Assembly (NCBI RefSeq): GCF_030053115.1
Contig: NZ_CP125619.1
Span: 1,799,001-1,863,000, forward strand
Length of the DNA stretch: 64,000 nucleotides
Origin: Pseudomonas svalbardensis
GTDB lineage: Bacteria; Pseudomonadota; Gammaproteobacteria; Pseudomonadales; Pseudomonadaceae
Direction of reading: 5' to 3'
Below are positions 8,388-14,684 of the stretch, in pieces (the first letter of the stretch is position 1; each line of letters starts with the position of its first letter). Made by a program: the position numbers and the translations under genes. The notes beneath the pieces are model-generated. The model did not search any database and was not told the DNA's origin. It saw nothing but the letters and a program-made list of their open reading frames with translations.

Positions 8388-9017
8388 GTGAGTCAATTTT
8401 TCCAGATTCATCCGGAAAACCCGCAAGCGCGCCTGATCAAACAGGCTGTCGAGATCATCCGCAGCGGCGGGGTGGTGATTTATCCCACAGACTCGTCCTA
8501 CGCCATTGGTTGCCAGATCGGCGACAAGAATGCCGTGGAGCGCGTGCGCCGGTTGAGACAGCTGGACGAAAAACACAACTTCGCGCTGATTTGCAGCGAC
8601 CTGTCGCAACTGGGGCTGTTTGCCAAGATCGATACCGGCACCTTCCGCCTGCTTAAAGCTCACCTGCCTGGGCCTTACACCTTCATTCTGAACGCCACCC
8701 GTGAAGTCCCGAGGCTGTTGTTGCACCCGAAAAAACGCACCATCGGCCTGCGCGTACCGAGCCATCCGATTGCCCTGGCGCTGCTGGAAGAACTCGGCGA
8801 ACCGCTGATGAGCGTGACGCTGATCATGCCCGGCGACACCGACCCGATGACCGATCCTTATGAAATGCGCCAGTTGCTCGAGCATCAGGTCGACCTGATC
8901 ATCGACGGCGGTTTCGGCGGGATCAAGGCGTCCACCGTGATCAACCTCGCCGACGGCGAGCCGGAAGTGATCCGCGTTGGTTGCGGCGACCCGACGCCGT
9001 TCATGGCCGAGGCGTAG
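8388..9017 (+). CDS. yciO: YciO, Sua5/TsaC/YrdC-domain protein
   Basis: The 209-residue YrdC-fold protein matches YciO, with MSQFFQIHPENPQ at the start. The L-threonylcarbamoyladenylate-synthase family pattern is RSGGVVIYPTDSSYAIGCQ, followed by RRLRQLDEKHNFALIC and TIGLRVPSHPI. YciO is a paralogue of TsaC; its contribution to tRNA t6A synthesis is weaker or different, so it is named by family. The start was chosen at GTG 8388 where the family alignment begins, with aggtagag upstream; an in-frame ATG at 8349 overlaps the rnm stop and is the alternative. The stop codon abuts the scpA ATG. Confidence 0.87.
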   Translation: MSQFFQIHPENPQARLIKQAVEIIRSGGVVIYPTDSSYAIGCQIGDKNAVERVRRLRQLDEKHNFALICSDLSQLGLFAKIDTGTFRLLKAHLPGPYTFILNATREVPRLLLHPKKRTIGLRVPSHPIALALLEELGEPLMSVTLIMPGDTDPMTDPYEMRQLLEHQVDLIIDGGFGGIKASTVINLADGEPEVIRVGCGDPTPFMAEA

Positions 9018-9839
9018 ATGTCTGCAGTAGAACCCGTTGTCGACAGTCAGGCCGGAGCCCAGCAAGAGCTGCCCTTCGCGATGGTCTATGGCCAGGCAGT
9101 CATGGAAATGCCGCTGGACCTGTACATTCCGCCGGACGCGCTTGAGGTTTTTCTTGAAGCCTTCGAAGGCCCCCTCGATTTGCTGCTGTACCTGATCCGC
9201 AAACAGAACATCAACATCCTCGACATCCCGGTGGCGGAAATCACCCGGCAGTACATGGGCTATGTCGAGTTGATGCAATCGGTGCGCCTGGAACTGGCCG
9301 CCGAGTACCTGGTCATGGCCGCGATGCTGGCCGAGATCAAATCGCGGATGCTGCTGCCGCGTGCCGAAACGATCGAGGCCGAAGAAGACGACCCCCGCGC
9401 TGAACTGATCCGCCGCTTGCAAGAGTACGAACGCTTCAAGGCTGCTGCTGAAGGCATCGATGGCCTGAGCCGTGTGGGTCGTGACGTGGTCGTCCCCAAG
9501 CTCGACGCCCCGGAAGCCCGGGCACGCAAGCTGTTGCCAGACGTGCGTCTTTCAGAGCTGCTGTTGTCCATGGCCGAGGTCCTGCGCCGTGGCGACATGT
9601 TCGAAAGTCACCAGGTCAGCCGCGAGGCGCTGTCCACCCGCGAACGCATGAGCGATGTGCTGGAACGCCTCAAGGGCGGCGGTTTCGTGCCCTTTGCCGA
9701 GCTGTTCACCGCTGAAGAAGGACGTCTGGGGGTGGTGGTAACCTTTATGGCGATTCTCGAACTGGTCAAGGAATCCTTGGTCGAGCTGGTGCAGAATGAG
9801 CCGTTCGCAGCGATCCACGTGCGGGCCCGAGCCGAATAA
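9018..9839 (+). CDS. scpA: Segregation and condensation protein A
   Basis: This kleisin subunit of the SMC-ScpAB chromosome condensation complex has 273 residues. The conserved N-terminal SMC-neck-binding region is FEGPLDLLLYLIRKQNINI (about residues 53-71), then VAEITRQYMGYVELM and MAAMLAEIKSRMLLP. The C-terminal winged-helix cap is RERMSDVLERL...AILELVKESLVELVQ. The first ~35 residues before MPLDLYIPP are poorly conserved, so translation could begin later at an internal Met. It directly follows the yciO stop and precedes scpB by 11 bp. Pseudomonads carry SMC-ScpAB alongside MksBEF, which is consistent with finding it here. Confidence 0.93.
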   Translation: MSAVEPVVDSQAGAQQELPFAMVYGQAVMEMPLDLYIPPDALEVFLEAFEGPLDLLLYLIRKQNINILDIPVAEITRQYMGYVELMQSVRLELAAEYLVMAAMLAEIKSRMLLPRAETIEAEEDDPRAELIRRLQEYERFKAAAEGIDGLSRVGRDVVVPKLDAPEARARKLLPDVRLSELLLSMAEVLRRGDMFESHQVSREALSTRERMSDVLERLKGGGFVPFAELFTAEEGRLGVVVTFMAILELVKESLVELVQNEPFAAIHVRARAE

Positions 9840-9850
9840 CGAGTTGAATC

Positions 9851-10825
9851 ATGAACCTGACTGAACCCCGCGAGCTGGCGCCACTGCTTGAAGCTTTTCT
9901 GTTGGCCTCGGGAAAACCGCAATCGCTTGAACGCCTGTTCGAACTCTTCGAAGAGGGCGAGCGGCCGGAGCCGCCAGTCTTCAAGAAAGCCCTGACGATT
10001 CTCGCCAAGTCCTGCGACGGCCGGGCCTTCGAACTGAAGGAAGTGGCCTCCGGGTATCGTCTGCAGATCCGCGAAAAGTTCTCGCCGTGGGTAGGACGTT
10101 TGTGGGAAGAGCGGCCGCAGCGCTATTCCCGCGCCATGCTCGAAACCATTGCGCTGATCGCCTATCGCCAGCCGATCACACGGGGCGAGATCGAAGACGT
10201 GCGGGGCGTGGCGGTCAACAGTCACATCGTCAAAACCTTGCTGGAGCGCGAGTGGATCCGTATCGTCGGTTACCGCGACGTGCCGGGTAAGCCGGCGATG
10301 TTTGCGACCACCAAGGCGTTTCTCGATCACTTCAACCTGAAAAACCTCGACGATTTGCCGCCGTTGGCCGAATTGCGCGAGCTTGAGCCTGATCCGGTGC
10401 TCGACTTTGACGACGCGCCGGTGCCTGCCGGACTGCAGGAGTTGGCCGACGCCAGCGCCGAGCCGGAAGAACCGAAGGAAGAAACCAGTTTCCATACGCT
10501 ATTACTGGAGCTGGACACCATGGAGGAGGGGCTCAAGACCGATTTCGACGATTTGTTGCGCGATGGTGAGGTGACCGAGACCGAAGAGGTCGTGGATCAA
10601 TCTGAACCTGACATCGAAGTTGAACTTCAGGTCGAGCCCGAAGCCACGGTCGAAGAAGAGCAAGAAGATGATGTGCTTGGCGTTGCCGAGGCTCGCGAAA
10701 AACTCCTGGCCGCTGTCGCCGCGCTCGAACAGTCGAAACCTGAGCCCGAGTTGCCCGACGAAGAAGCCGAAGCCAAAGCTTTGGCAGAAGCAATCGAGGC
10801 CGAGCGTCGTCAGTTCGAAGATTGA
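9851..10825 (+). CDS. scpB: Segregation and condensation protein B with long acidic tail
   Basis: The winged-helix partner of ScpA has a conserved core in residues 1-170, including RYSRAMLETIALIAYRQPIT near 92-112, the LLEREWIRIVGYRDVPGKPA motif and TTKAFLDHF. From about residue 180 to 324 the protein becomes a low-complexity tail dominated by Glu and Asp. Typical ScpB proteins are ~180-200 residues, so roughly 140 residues are an extension. Long acidic tails occur in other Pseudomonas ScpB proteins as I recall them. It is the last gene of the operon; a REPIN follows 9 bp after the stop. Confidence 0.92.
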   Translation: MNLTEPRELAPLLEAFLLASGKPQSLERLFELFEEGERPEPPVFKKALTILAKSCDGRAFELKEVASGYRLQIREKFSPWVGRLWEERPQRYSRAMLETIALIAYRQPITRGEIEDVRGVAVNSHIVKTLLEREWIRIVGYRDVPGKPAMFATTKAFLDHFNLKNLDDLPPLAELRELEPDPVLDFDDAPVPAGLQELADASAEPEEPKEETSFHTLLLELDTMEEGLKTDFDDLLRDGEVTETEEVVDQSEPDIEVELQVEPEATVEEEQEDDVLGVAEAREKLLAAVAALEQSKPEPELPDEEAEAKALAEAIEAERRQFED

Positions 10826-10834
10826 CTCGGATCC

Positions 10835-10924
10835 TGTGGGAGCGAGCCTGCTCGCGATGAGGGAGTGTCAGTCAATATCATTGCTGCCTGATACACCGCT
10901 ATCGCGAGCAGGCTCGCTCCCACA
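10835..10924. repeat. REPIN (paired REP palindrome)
   Basis: Two inverted REP units, tgtgggagcgagcctgctcg at the left and its complement at the right, flank about 40 bases of spacer. It lies immediately downstream of scpB. Related copies are at 16177-16266 and 18625-18714; all are about 90 bp with the same GGAGCGAGCCTGCTCGCGA core. REPINs are mobilised by RAYT transposases; no rayt gene is in this window. Confidence 0.93.
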
Positions 10925-11134
10925 TTGGATCTGTATTGAATTCGAAATTGGCGCCACCGGTCGGCGGAAAAACAAGTAAGTCTCCATTGATCAGCTAGTC
11001 TCTGATGCGCGAACGCTCCCATGAGCGTATGATTCGCGACCCTTCGGCGATCCCTTCGCCCAAGTACCAGCTTTCAACTCTTCAGGACCCTCACTTCAGA
11101 GCTGCCTGAACAGACCACACCGGGAGGTGCCCAG

Positions 11135-12433
11135 ATGAGTATCAAAGACCAGAAAGACGACCAGGAAATCGGCCCAGCAGGCGAGAAACTGCAGAAAGTC
11201 CTCGCCCGTATCGGCGTCGGCTCGCGCCGTGACGTAGAAGCCTGGATCAGCCACGGCCGCATCAAGGTCAATGGCAAAGACGCCACCCTCGGGCAGCGCG
11301 TCGACATGCACGACGCCATCACCATTGATGGCAAGGTGATCAAGCGCGAAGAAGCCGCCGAGTCGGTACGCCGCGTGATCATGTACAACAAGCCGGACGG
11401 CGAAATCTGCACCCGCCTTGATCCGGAAGGCCGTCCGACCGTTTTCGACAAGATGCCGCGCCCGAAAGAAGGTCGCTGGATCAACATCGGTCGTCTGGAC
11501 ATCAACACCACCGGCCTGCTGATGTTCACCACCGACGGTGAGCTGGCCAACCGCCTGATGCACCCTTCCTACGAAATGGACCGTGAATACGCGGTACGTG
11601 TGCGTGGCGAAGTCGATGACGAGATGATCGAGCGTTTGAAAGCAGGCGTCGTCCTCGAAGACGGCCCGGCCAAGTTCACCGACATCAAGCAGGCGCCAGG
11701 CGGCGAAGGTTTCAACCACTGGTACCACTGCGTGGTGATGGAAGGTCGCAACCGCGAAGTTCGTCGTCTGTGGGAATCCCAGGGCCTGGTGGTCAGCCGT
11801 CTGAAGCGTGTGCGTTTCGGTCCGGTGTTTCTCAACTCCGACCTGCCGATGGGCCGCTGGCGCGAAATGAGCCAGTACGAAGTCGACATTCTGAGTGCTG
11901 AAGTTGGCCTGACGCCTGTGGCCATGCCGCAGATGAACGCCAAGAGCAAAGACAAGCTCGACCGCATGCAGCGTAAATCGTCGCGTCCAATGGGCAAGAC
12001 CGAGCGCGTGCGTTCGTTGCGTCCAGCCATCGGTAACCAGACCGCTGCTACACCGCGTGACTCCCGTGAACCGCAAATCGAAGGCGAGCGCCCCGCCCGC
12101 AAGCCAGCAGCACCTCGTGCTGACGGCGAGCGCGGTCCACGCACGCCACGTCCGGCCAATGGTCGCGCCGAGCGCGGCGAAGGCCGTGGTGCACCAAGCG
12201 GTGGTCGTAGCGATCGCGGTGCTCCAGCCGGTCGTGGCGAGTCTCGTGGTGAGTCGGGTCGCGGTACCCCGGTGGCAGACCGTCCTTCCGACACCAAGCG
12301 TCCGGCCAAGGCACCGGCGAAGAAGCGTCCAGGCATCGTTCTGGTCGACAAGGACGCACCATCGGGCAAACGCCGTGGTGCGCCAGCCGGTTCGGGCCAA
12401 CGTCCAGGCTTCGGTCGTCGCAAACCTGAGTAA
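11135..12433 (+). CDS. rluB: 23S rRNA pseudouridine(2605) synthase with Arg/Pro/Gly-rich tail
   Basis: This enzyme converts a uridine of 23S rRNA (U2605, E. coli numbering) to pseudouridine. The 432 residues start with an S4 RNA-binding domain (LQKVLARIGVGSRRDVEAWI, about 18-60). The RsuA/RluB catalytic domain follows, with the active Asp in GRLDINTTGLLMFTTDG near 128-144 and the RNREVRRLWESQGLVVSRLKR C-motif. Residues ~290-432 are a basic, low-complexity tail rich in Arg, Pro, Gly and Ala that is likely disordered. gggaggtgcccag precedes the ATG. Upstream, the bases at 11009-11037 can fold into a bulged hairpin in the leader. A strong terminator follows. Confidence 0.93.
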   Translation: MSIKDQKDDQEIGPAGEKLQKVLARIGVGSRRDVEAWISHGRIKVNGKDATLGQRVDMHDAITIDGKVIKREEAAESVRRVIMYNKPDGEICTRLDPEGRPTVFDKMPRPKEGRWINIGRLDINTTGLLMFTTDGELANRLMHPSYEMDREYAVRVRGEVDDEMIERLKAGVVLEDGPAKFTDIKQAPGGEGFNHWYHCVVMEGRNREVRRLWESQGLVVSRLKRVRFGPVFLNSDLPMGRWREMSQYEVDILSAEVGLTPVAMPQMNAKSKDKLDRMQRKSSRPMGKTERVRSLRPAIGNQTAATPRDSREPQIEGERPARKPAAPRADGERGPRTPRPANGRAERGEGRGAPSGGRSDRGAPAGRGESRGESGRGTPVADRPSDTKRPAKAPAKKRPGIVLVDKDAPSGKRRGAPAGSGQRPGFGRRKPE

Positions 12434-12450
12434 TCGGTAAGCGCCACATG

Positions 12451-12483
12451 AAAAACGCCAACCCTCGGGTTGGCGTTTTTTTT
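12451..12483 (+). terminator. Intrinsic terminator of rluB
   Basis: The stem aaaaacgccaaccc/gggttggcgttttt is followed by a run of eight T. It starts 18 bp after the rluB stop codon. A textbook rho-independent terminator. Confidence 0.95.
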
Positions 12484-12500
12484 GGTCTGGCAAAATTGGT

Positions 12501-12580
12501 TGATCGTTCCCACGCTCTGGTCTGCACCCCAAAAGTTGGACACAACTGATGGGGTGCAGACCAGAGCGTGGGAACGATCA
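12501..12580. repeat. 80-bp two-tier palindrome
   Basis: Perfect 30-bp arms (12501-12530 and 12551-12580) surround a 20-base centre aaaagttggacacaactgat. The outer 22 bases of each arm are the left half and loop of the hairpin seen at 3177-3212 (gatcgttcccacgctctggtct). The central part, gcaccccaaaagttggacac on one side and ggggtgc on the other, resembles an IS3-type element end, but the likeness is from memory. It separates the rluB terminator from the convergent M29-like gene, whose stop is 2 bp away. Confidence 0.88.
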
Positions 12581-12581
12581 G

Positions 12582-13547
12582 TCAGAACACAAACCGCCCA
12601 TCAAACACCGGCTCATCATCCAGCGCCAACACGCCGCTGGAGAAGATCAGGTCCAGATGATGGCTACCCTTCGCGCCCCCCCCCAATCCCAGATGCAACC
12701 CGCAATGGCGCTCCTCAAACCCTGCATTGCGCGCATACAACGCCTTAACGCCTTCATTGGTGCCAATCCCCAACTCCTCAATCCGCCGATTGGATGGATT
12801 GGCCTCCAGGTACTTGTTGAAGTCATGTTCCAGCCCCGGCACATCGGTGGCGATTTTGCTGATGGTCGAGTTCTCGATCCACAACTCTAGCGGCGACTCG
12901 AGCACCCCGTATTTGCGGGCAAATGGAATGGTGCTGAGAAAAGTCCCCATGAACTTGACCCGGCCGTTAATGGCCTCGCTGTGGGTGGCAATTTCACCGG
13001 GCGCCAGATCGAAGTTGCCGACACCGTTGATGTCGGTCCACTTCTTGATACTGCTCAACGGTGTTTCGAACCACGAGCCGTGATCATCTTTGAAACTTAA
13101 CGTGGTGGCATGGGACATGCGCTGGATCAAATGGCTGTTCAACCCGGCAATGCGCTGCGGGGTGACGCTGAACGTGTCGTAGAAGTAATCGCCGTAATCC
13201 TTGAACAGCAGCGACTTCTTCCAGTTATCGGCCATGACGCCTTGCAGCGCGCGGACAAATTCCGGGCCGTCGGGGCGTGGGTTGGGCAGGGTGGAAGAGT
13301 CGTAGAAGAAAATGTACAGATCGCTGTCGGTAATCGCCTGGGCCAGCAATTCCGTAGGTTCCAGGTCCAGTCGCATCGCGCTGAAGCTGAACCGTGGGCT
13401 GTTGCCGACCTGTTCGGCGATGGCGCCCGTCAGTGCCTGGTAATCAGCCGTGTGGCCGAGCAAGACCTTCGCCGGGTTGATGCCGGCAAGGGCAGGGTGA
13501 TGTTCGAGGTAGTAAAGGAAATGCGAAATGGCGCGTTGCTTATCCAT
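12582..13547 (-). CDS. M29 aminopeptidase-like (COG2309) protein beside a small peptide gene
   Basis: This 321-residue cytosolic protein has a C-terminal half that matches the M29 aminopeptidase/NicX-type metalloenzyme fold: ELWIENSTI, RRIEELGIGTNEGVKAL, and the EERHCGLHLGLGGG...GSHHLDLIFSSG motif with His and Asp candidates for metal binding. The N-terminal half is less familiar. M29 folds include aminopeptidases and the ring-opening dioxygenase NicX, so a hydrolytic role is not assured. The start at 13547 was chosen because gggaggactac precedes it; a longer frame to 13586 would overlap the upstream hairpin. The gene lies 62 bp after the 45-residue peptide gene on the same strand, and the pair looks co-transcribed. 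Specific function unknown. Confidence 0.7.
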   Translation of the reverse strand: MDKQRAISHFLYYLEHHPALAGINPAKVLLGHTADYQALTGAIAEQVGNSPRFSFSAMRLDLEPTELLAQAITDSDLYIFFYDSSTLPNPRPDGPEFVRALQGVMADNWKKSLLFKDYGDYFYDTFSVTPQRIAGLNSHLIQRMSHATTLSFKDDHGSWFETPLSSIKKWTDINGVGNFDLAPGEIATHSEAINGRVKFMGTFLSTIPFARKYGVLESPLELWIENSTISKIATDVPGLEHDFNKYLEANPSNRRIEELGIGTNEGVKALYARNAGFEERHCGLHLGLGGGAKGSHHLDLIFSSGVLALDDEPVFDGRFVF

Positions 13548-13577
13548 GTAGTCCTCCCTGACAAACCGAGAAAAAGT

Positions 13578-13608
13578 GGCAGGCACAACCGGCCGGATCG
13601 TGCCTGCC
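13578..13608 (-). terminator. Hairpin between the peptide gene and the M29-like gene (partial terminator or attenuator)
   Basis: Perfect 9-bp arms ggcaggcac (13578-13586) and gtgcctgcc (13600-13608) are followed on the minus strand by a short U-run (actttttc). The site starts 8 bp after the peptide stop codon. Such a hairpin would let most transcripts end after the peptide gene and some read into the enzyme gene, giving high peptide to enzyme ratios. Confidence 0.65.
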
Positions 13609-13616
13609 GGGATGTC

Positions 13617-13754
13617 TTACAGAGGCCACATCGCCGTGCCGAACGGAACAACCGCATCGGCTTGCATCATTTCAACGGCGGCGTCATGGGTCGGTGCTTC
13701 AAACCAATCGTCCAGTTGCAGTTCAGTTTCCAAGTCTTTTTCAAGTGCTTGCAT
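13617..13754 (-). CDS. 45-residue peptide, candidate modified-peptide precursor
   Basis: The protein is MQALEKDLETELQLDDWFEA followed by PTHDAAVEMMQADAVVPFGT and AMWPL. It is acidic and helical-looking in the first 35 residues and ends in a short hydrophobic segment with Pro, Phe, Trp and Gly. That split resembles a leader plus core of ribosomally made modified peptides, but no known family is recognised. The ATG at 13754 has a taggag site at ideal spacing; the open frame continues upstream 23 codons without a better start. It is followed by a hairpin and then the M29-like gene, and preceded by unusually AT-rich DNA. Function unknown; the RiPP reading is inference. Confidence 0.6.
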   Translation of the reverse strand: MQALEKDLETELQLDDWFEAPTHDAAVEMMQADAVVPFGTAMWPL

Positions 13755-13857
13755 TGTGAATCTCCTAGATGACTTTTTCGGTAAGTGCTGCGGCGCGTTT
13801 TCAGTCATTGAATAACCCGCCAACTTGCTGATTGATGCGTCTCGGCAAGTCGCTGAA

Positions 13858-13980
13858 AACCTAGTTCAGAGGTTTTTAAATTGCAACAAAATAATCAAAT
13901 AAGATTTGTTTGAACTTTTTATTCTGTTTTTAGTTAAGCAATTTGTTAATAAAAAACAAAAAACTAACTCGACCTTTCCC
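13858..13980. other. AT-rich intergenic segment upstream of the peptide gene
   Basis: About 120 bp of strongly AT-rich DNA (runs such as ataaaaaacaaaaaactaac) contrast with the ~60% GC surroundings. It lies 100-230 bp upstream of the 45-aa peptide gene and could carry its promoter or an H-NS/MvaT-type silencing site. Candidate -35/-10 pairs exist, but none stands out. The rest of the 13755-14246 interval holds only the hairpin listed next. Confidence 0.55.
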
Positions 13981-14101
13981 TAAGGAAACGTCCTACCGTC
14001 AATTTGCAGTCAGCCTACAGTCAGATCTGATTCGGAAAATTTACGTTACGGCATGTAAAGAAATACTGACGAAATCAAGCCTCAAAGCCCTTGGTTTGAC
14101 G

Positions 14102-14160
14102 CTTGCGGAAGGGATGTAAGGAAAACCTTCCGCCTAATAGCCAATCAACCCTTCCGCAAG
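14102..14160 (+). promoter_or_regulatory. Alternative-hairpin segment (one 5' arm, two competing 3' arms)
   Basis: The arm gcggaagg (14105-14112) can pair with ccttccgc at 14126-14133 or with the second copy at 14150-14157. The larger stem cttgcggaaggg/cccttccgcaag (14102-14113/14149-14160) is perfect over 12 bp. Mutually exclusive pairings of this kind are typical of attenuator or switch RNA, but no T-tract follows and no ligand family is recognised. It lies ~90 bp upstream of the small ORF at 14247. Confidence 0.4.
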
Positions 14161-14246
14161 GCTCTGGCCCGCTTGTTTCAGGCGCGGTTGAAGGGTGAGA
14201 TGCGCCCCATGCCTGTCGTGCAGGTGCATAACAAGAAGGAGGCGCA

Positions 14247-14393
14247 ATGTACGCCGTGATTCATCTCCATTTCTCCCCGTGGGGCGGTTTTTCCGCCGTT
14301 CCCGTCGATGACCCGCAAAGGTCTGACTCTATTTTTGCAGCCGCCCGAGACCCTCGAGGCGGACACAGGCAATCCCGGCAAATGACACGCTGA
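14247..14393 (+). CDS. Possible 48-residue small ORF
   Basis: The ATG is preceded by a strong aagaaggaggcgca Shine-Dalgarno. The product starts MYAVIHLHFSPWGGFSAVPV and becomes Arg-rich at the C-terminus, without a recognised motif. The upstream DNA has an alternative-hairpin segment and the downstream DNA leads to the aroP leader. The good ribosome-binding site is the main reason to list it; coding potential is otherwise unproven and it may be a leader ORF. Confidence 0.35.
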   Translation: MYAVIHLHFSPWGGFSAVPVDDPQRSDSIFAAARDPRGGHRQSRQMTR

Positions 14394-14427
14394 TCCAGCG
14401 GTGTCTGGCAGCAGGGGGTTACAGGTG

Positions 14428-14684
14428 TACAATGCGCCGCGTTTTAACTGTGACCTCCTGCGCATCTGCGCAAACCTCAAGGCTATCCGCCTTGTTCACT
14501 CCGCCTCGCCACAAGCGTGTCGGGTTCGATTTCGTCACAGATAAAAACAAACAGGTGACGCATGACCGTTGTAAAAACGCTGAACTCCTTTTGCCTTCGC
14601 TGGGGTTTGATCGGCGCTGCTTGAAATCGCAACCGAGCAGCAACGTCTAACGAACATCATCAAACCTTGCGTGAGACCCTTTTC
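14428..14684 (+). promoter_or_regulatory. Candidate promoter and long 5' leader of aroP
   Basis: A tacaat -10-like hexamer lies at 14428-14433 without a convincing -35. The ~250-bp stretch to the aroP ATG has no large ORF. It contains a cgtcac...gtgacg inverted pair around 14533-14560 and a 20-codon ORF (listed separately). No intrinsic terminator hairpin is visible before aroP, so classical attenuation is not supported. Confidence 0.3.
14562..14624 (+). CDS. Possible 20-residue leader peptide upstream of aroP
   Basis: An ATG follows aacaggtgacgc and encodes MTVVKTLNSFCLRWGLIGAA, ending 60 bp before the aroP ATG. It contains one Phe and one Trp, which would be suggestive for an aromatic amino acid permease, but two aromatic residues in 20 are not remarkable. 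It may be a regulatory upstream ORF or chance. Confidence 0.3.
   Translation: MTVVKTLNSFCLRWGLIGAA

Noticed and set aside
12521..12560. Intact IS3-family insertion sequence
   Set aside because: Only an end-like motif of ~20 bp is present; no transposase frame or second end.
13755..13823. Upstream extension of the 45-residue peptide frame (to 13823)
   Set aside because: The Shine-Dalgarno sits before the internal ATG at 13754; the extension has none and a different, basic composition.
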